Shown one piece after another: positions 62,425 to 64,000 of a stretch of 64,000 nt of DNA. The DNA comes from Aliarcobacter sp. GTDB taxonomy: Bacteria; Campylobacterota; Campylobacteria; Campylobacterales; Arcobacteraceae. A program made the position numbers and the translations under genes. Numbering within the stretch: the first letter of the stretch is position 1; every line of letters begins with the position of its first letter. Location: the NCBI GenBank assembly GCA_028688995.1, contig JAQTXB010000010.1, forward strand, positions 29,948 to 93,947, written 5' to 3'. The notes below the pieces were generated by a model, which was not told the origin of the DNA, ran no database searches, and saw nothing but the letters and a program-made list of their open reading frames with translations.

Positions 62425-64000
62425 GTGAAAGAGAAACTTGTAGTAATCGGAAATGGTATGAGTGGACTTCGAACCATCGAAGACCTTTTAGAAATAAACA
62501 AAGATAAATATGACATTACTATTTATGGTGAAGAACCTCATGTAAACTATAATAGAATCATGTTATCTTATATACTTTCACAAGAAAAAACTTTTGAAGA
62601 TACAATCATAAATCATTTATCTTGGTATGAACAAAACAATATCACTTTACACAAAGGTGATAAGATTGTATCAATAGATAAAAATAGCAAAACAATCAAA
62701 AGTGACAGTGGAAAAACTGAATCTTACGACAAACTTCTAATAGCAACTGGTTCGACTGCTTTTGTTCCTAAAACAAAAGGAAGTGACCTTGAAAATGTAA
62801 TTGCTTTTAGAACAAAAGCAGATGTTGATGCAATTATTAGCACTATTAGAAAAGATAAAACTGCCGTTGTAGTTGGTGGTGGATTACTTGGACTTGAAGC
62901 TGCTTATGGAATTGCTATGCATGGAATTAAAACTATTTTAGTTCATAGAAGTGGAAGCATACTTTCTCAACAACTTGACTCAACTGGTGGGAAATTACTT
63001 CAAAAAAATCTTGAATCTTATGGAATTGAGTTTAAATTAAACACAACTATCCAAGAGATAAGTGGTGATGGAATTGTTGAAAAAGTGAGTTTCACAGATG
63101 GTTTTAGCGTTGAGTCAAACTTAGTAGTTTTTGCAACGGGAATTATTCCAAACACAGCACTTGCACTTGAAGCAGAACTTGAAACAAAAAAAGGAATTAT
63201 TGTAGATGACTTCCTAAAAACTTCTGATGATTCTATTTTTGCAATCGGAGAGTGTGTTGAACACAATGGAAATACTTATGGTTTAGTTGCCCCACTTTAT
63301 GAACAAGCAAAAGTTTTAGCAAAAGTTCTTGCTGGAAAATCAACAGATGGTTATGAGGGTTCTACTTTATCAACTAGACTTAAAATTTCAGGTGTTGATT
63401 TATTTAGTGCGGGAGATTATTTAGGCGATGTAACAACTGAGGATTTAATTTTACTTGATGAAAAAGTTGGAATCTATAAAAAACTTGTAATCTATGAAAA
63501 CAAAATCATTGGAGTTGTACTTTATGGAGATACAACTGATGCTTCTTGGTATTTAAAACTTCTAAAAGAACATACGGATATTTCAGATTTAAGAGCTAAA
63601 ATCCTATTTGGAAAATCAGCAATATCAGGTGATAGCGGTCATGGTGGAAATGATATAAATTCTATGAGTGATGATGAAGAAGTTTGTGGATGTAATGGAG
63701 TTTGCAAAGGTGATATTGTATCTGCCATCAAAGATAAAGATTTAAAATCCCTAAGTGATGTAAAATCTTGTACAAAAGCTGGAGCTTCTTGTGGTTCATG
63801 TCTTGGATTAGTTGAGCAAATTTTAGTAAATACTTTAGGTGATGAATATAACGCTGTTGAAGAGGGAATTTGTAGCTGTACAACACTTGGACACAAAGAA
63901 ATTAAAAAAGCAGTTGATGATGGTGAATTTGAAACTGTTTATGACGTTTTTAAATCATTAGAGTGGAAAACGCAGGAAGGTTGTTCAAAATGCCGACCAG
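62425..64000 (+). CDS. nirB: Nitrite reductase large subunit NirB (N-terminal part)
   Basis: Not in the ORF track because it runs off the right edge. The start is a GTG with AAAGGA 6 bases upstream (VKEKLVVIGNGMSGLRTIEDLL). The FAD/NAD(P)H reductase domain spans about 1-400 (GNGMSG, ATGSTAF, VVVGGGLLGLEAA, FAIGECVE). A BFD-like 2Fe-2S domain follows (about 420-475, VCGCNGVCKG then CTKAGASCGSC), and a further Cys pair starts near the edge. NirB reduces nitrite to ammonium with siroheme, made in part by the cobA product. The siroheme domain lies beyond the window. Confidence 0.92.
   Translation, partial: MKEKLVVIGNGMSGLRTIEDLLEINKDKYDITIYGEEPHVNYNRIMLSYILSQEKTFEDTIINHLSWYEQNNITLHKGDKIVSIDKNSKTIKSDSGKTESYDKLLIATGSTAFVPKTKGSDLENVIAFRTKADVDAIISTIRKDKTAVVVGGGLLGLEAAYGIAMHGIKTILVHRSGSILSQQLDSTGGKLLQKNLESYGIEFKLNTTIQEISGDGIVEKVSFTDGFSVESNLVVFATGIIPNTALALEAELETKKGIIVDDFLKTSDDSIFAIGECVEHNGNTYGLVAPLYEQAKVLAKVLAGKSTDGYEGSTLSTRLKISGVDLFSAGDYLGDVTTEDLILLDEKVGIYKKLVIYENKIIGVVLYGDTTDASWYLKLLKEHTDISDLRAKILFGKSAISGDSGHGGNDINSMSDDEEVCGCNGVCKGDIVSAIKDKDLKSLSDVKSCTKAGASCGSCLGLVEQILVNTLGDEYNAVEEGICSCTTLGHKEIKKAVDDGEFETVYDVFKSLEWKTQEGCSKCRP

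Noticed and set aside
63018-63896. Minus-strand ORFs at the right edge
   Set aside because: They lie opposite the clear nirB frame, which the ORF track omits because it leaves the window.
1-64000. CRISPR arrays, tRNA or rRNA genes, insertion sequences, prophage or integration sites
   Set aside because: I looked for these on both strands and saw no regularly spaced repeats, cloverleaf-like genes, transposase or integrase frames, or terminal inverted repeats.

Overview
The window is an AT-rich chromosomal segment that reads like an Arcobacter-type Campylobacterota. The clues are a bipartite CetA/CetB-like energy-taxis module, histidine kinases with the HQWRQPL box, many chemoreceptors and c-di-GMP proteins, and a CcoG-like ferredoxin. 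No rRNA, tRNA, insertion sequence, prophage or CRISPR array was seen. The large adhesin at the left edge and nirB at the right edge are cut by the window.

Layout. (1) 1-7.0 kb, minus strand: a type I secretion locus with a TolC-like outer-membrane protein carrying a SPOR domain, a LapB-type ABC exporter, a LapC/HlyD adaptor, a LuxR-type regulator with a degenerate receiver, and the start of a retention-module adhesin. (2) 7.2-15 kb: an NMT1-PAS-GGDEF sensor, a chemoreceptor, a small lipoprotein, two PLP-dependent trans-sulfuration-type enzymes and a DUF2892 protein. (3) 15-25.5 kb: a two-component system whose kinase has NMT1 and SBP_bac_3 sensor domains, then two chemoreceptor plus Aer/CetB-like PAS pairs, a PAS-PAS-GGDEF-EAL protein and a tandem-domain hemerythrin. 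Three promoters here share an identical spaced direct-repeat motif, so this looks like one regulon. (4) 25.7-30.6 kb: two CydA-like membrane proteins with fused cytochrome c domains, a thioredoxin, a CcoG-like ferredoxin and an atypical regulator. (5) 30.6-38 kb: GNAT, a ZnuA plus NicO-type metal module, a Fur-family regulator, NhaA, AraC, a DMT transporter and an SDR. (6) 38-42 kb: two tandem Cache-type histidine kinases whose kinase halves are almost identical in DNA.

(7) 42-64 kb is devoted to inorganic nitrogen and sulfur assimilation. Nitrate enters by an ABC transporter (nrtA-nrtB-nrtD) and an MFS transporter, is reduced by a NasA/NarB-type molybdoenzyme and then by NirB, whose siroheme needs the SUMT enzyme encoded here. 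A PP2C/Ser-Thr kinase fusion sits beside the MFS transporter. The apparent nrt operon continues into an EAL protein, a chemoreceptor and SUMT. The sulfate ABC operon has a degenerate-GGDEF/EAL protein inserted between the binding protein and the permeases. Just upstream lies an Rrf2-family regulator; three copies of a shared motif mark its own promoter and the sulfate-operon leader, which also holds a 10-codon ORF with two cysteines.

The recurring theme is nutrient transport or sensing genes wired to c-di-GMP and chemotaxis proteins in the same transcription units. The strongest candidates for something undescribed are the NMT1-kinase regulon (15.7-25.5 kb), the nutrient operons containing EAL proteins, and the fused-cytochrome CydA-like operon.
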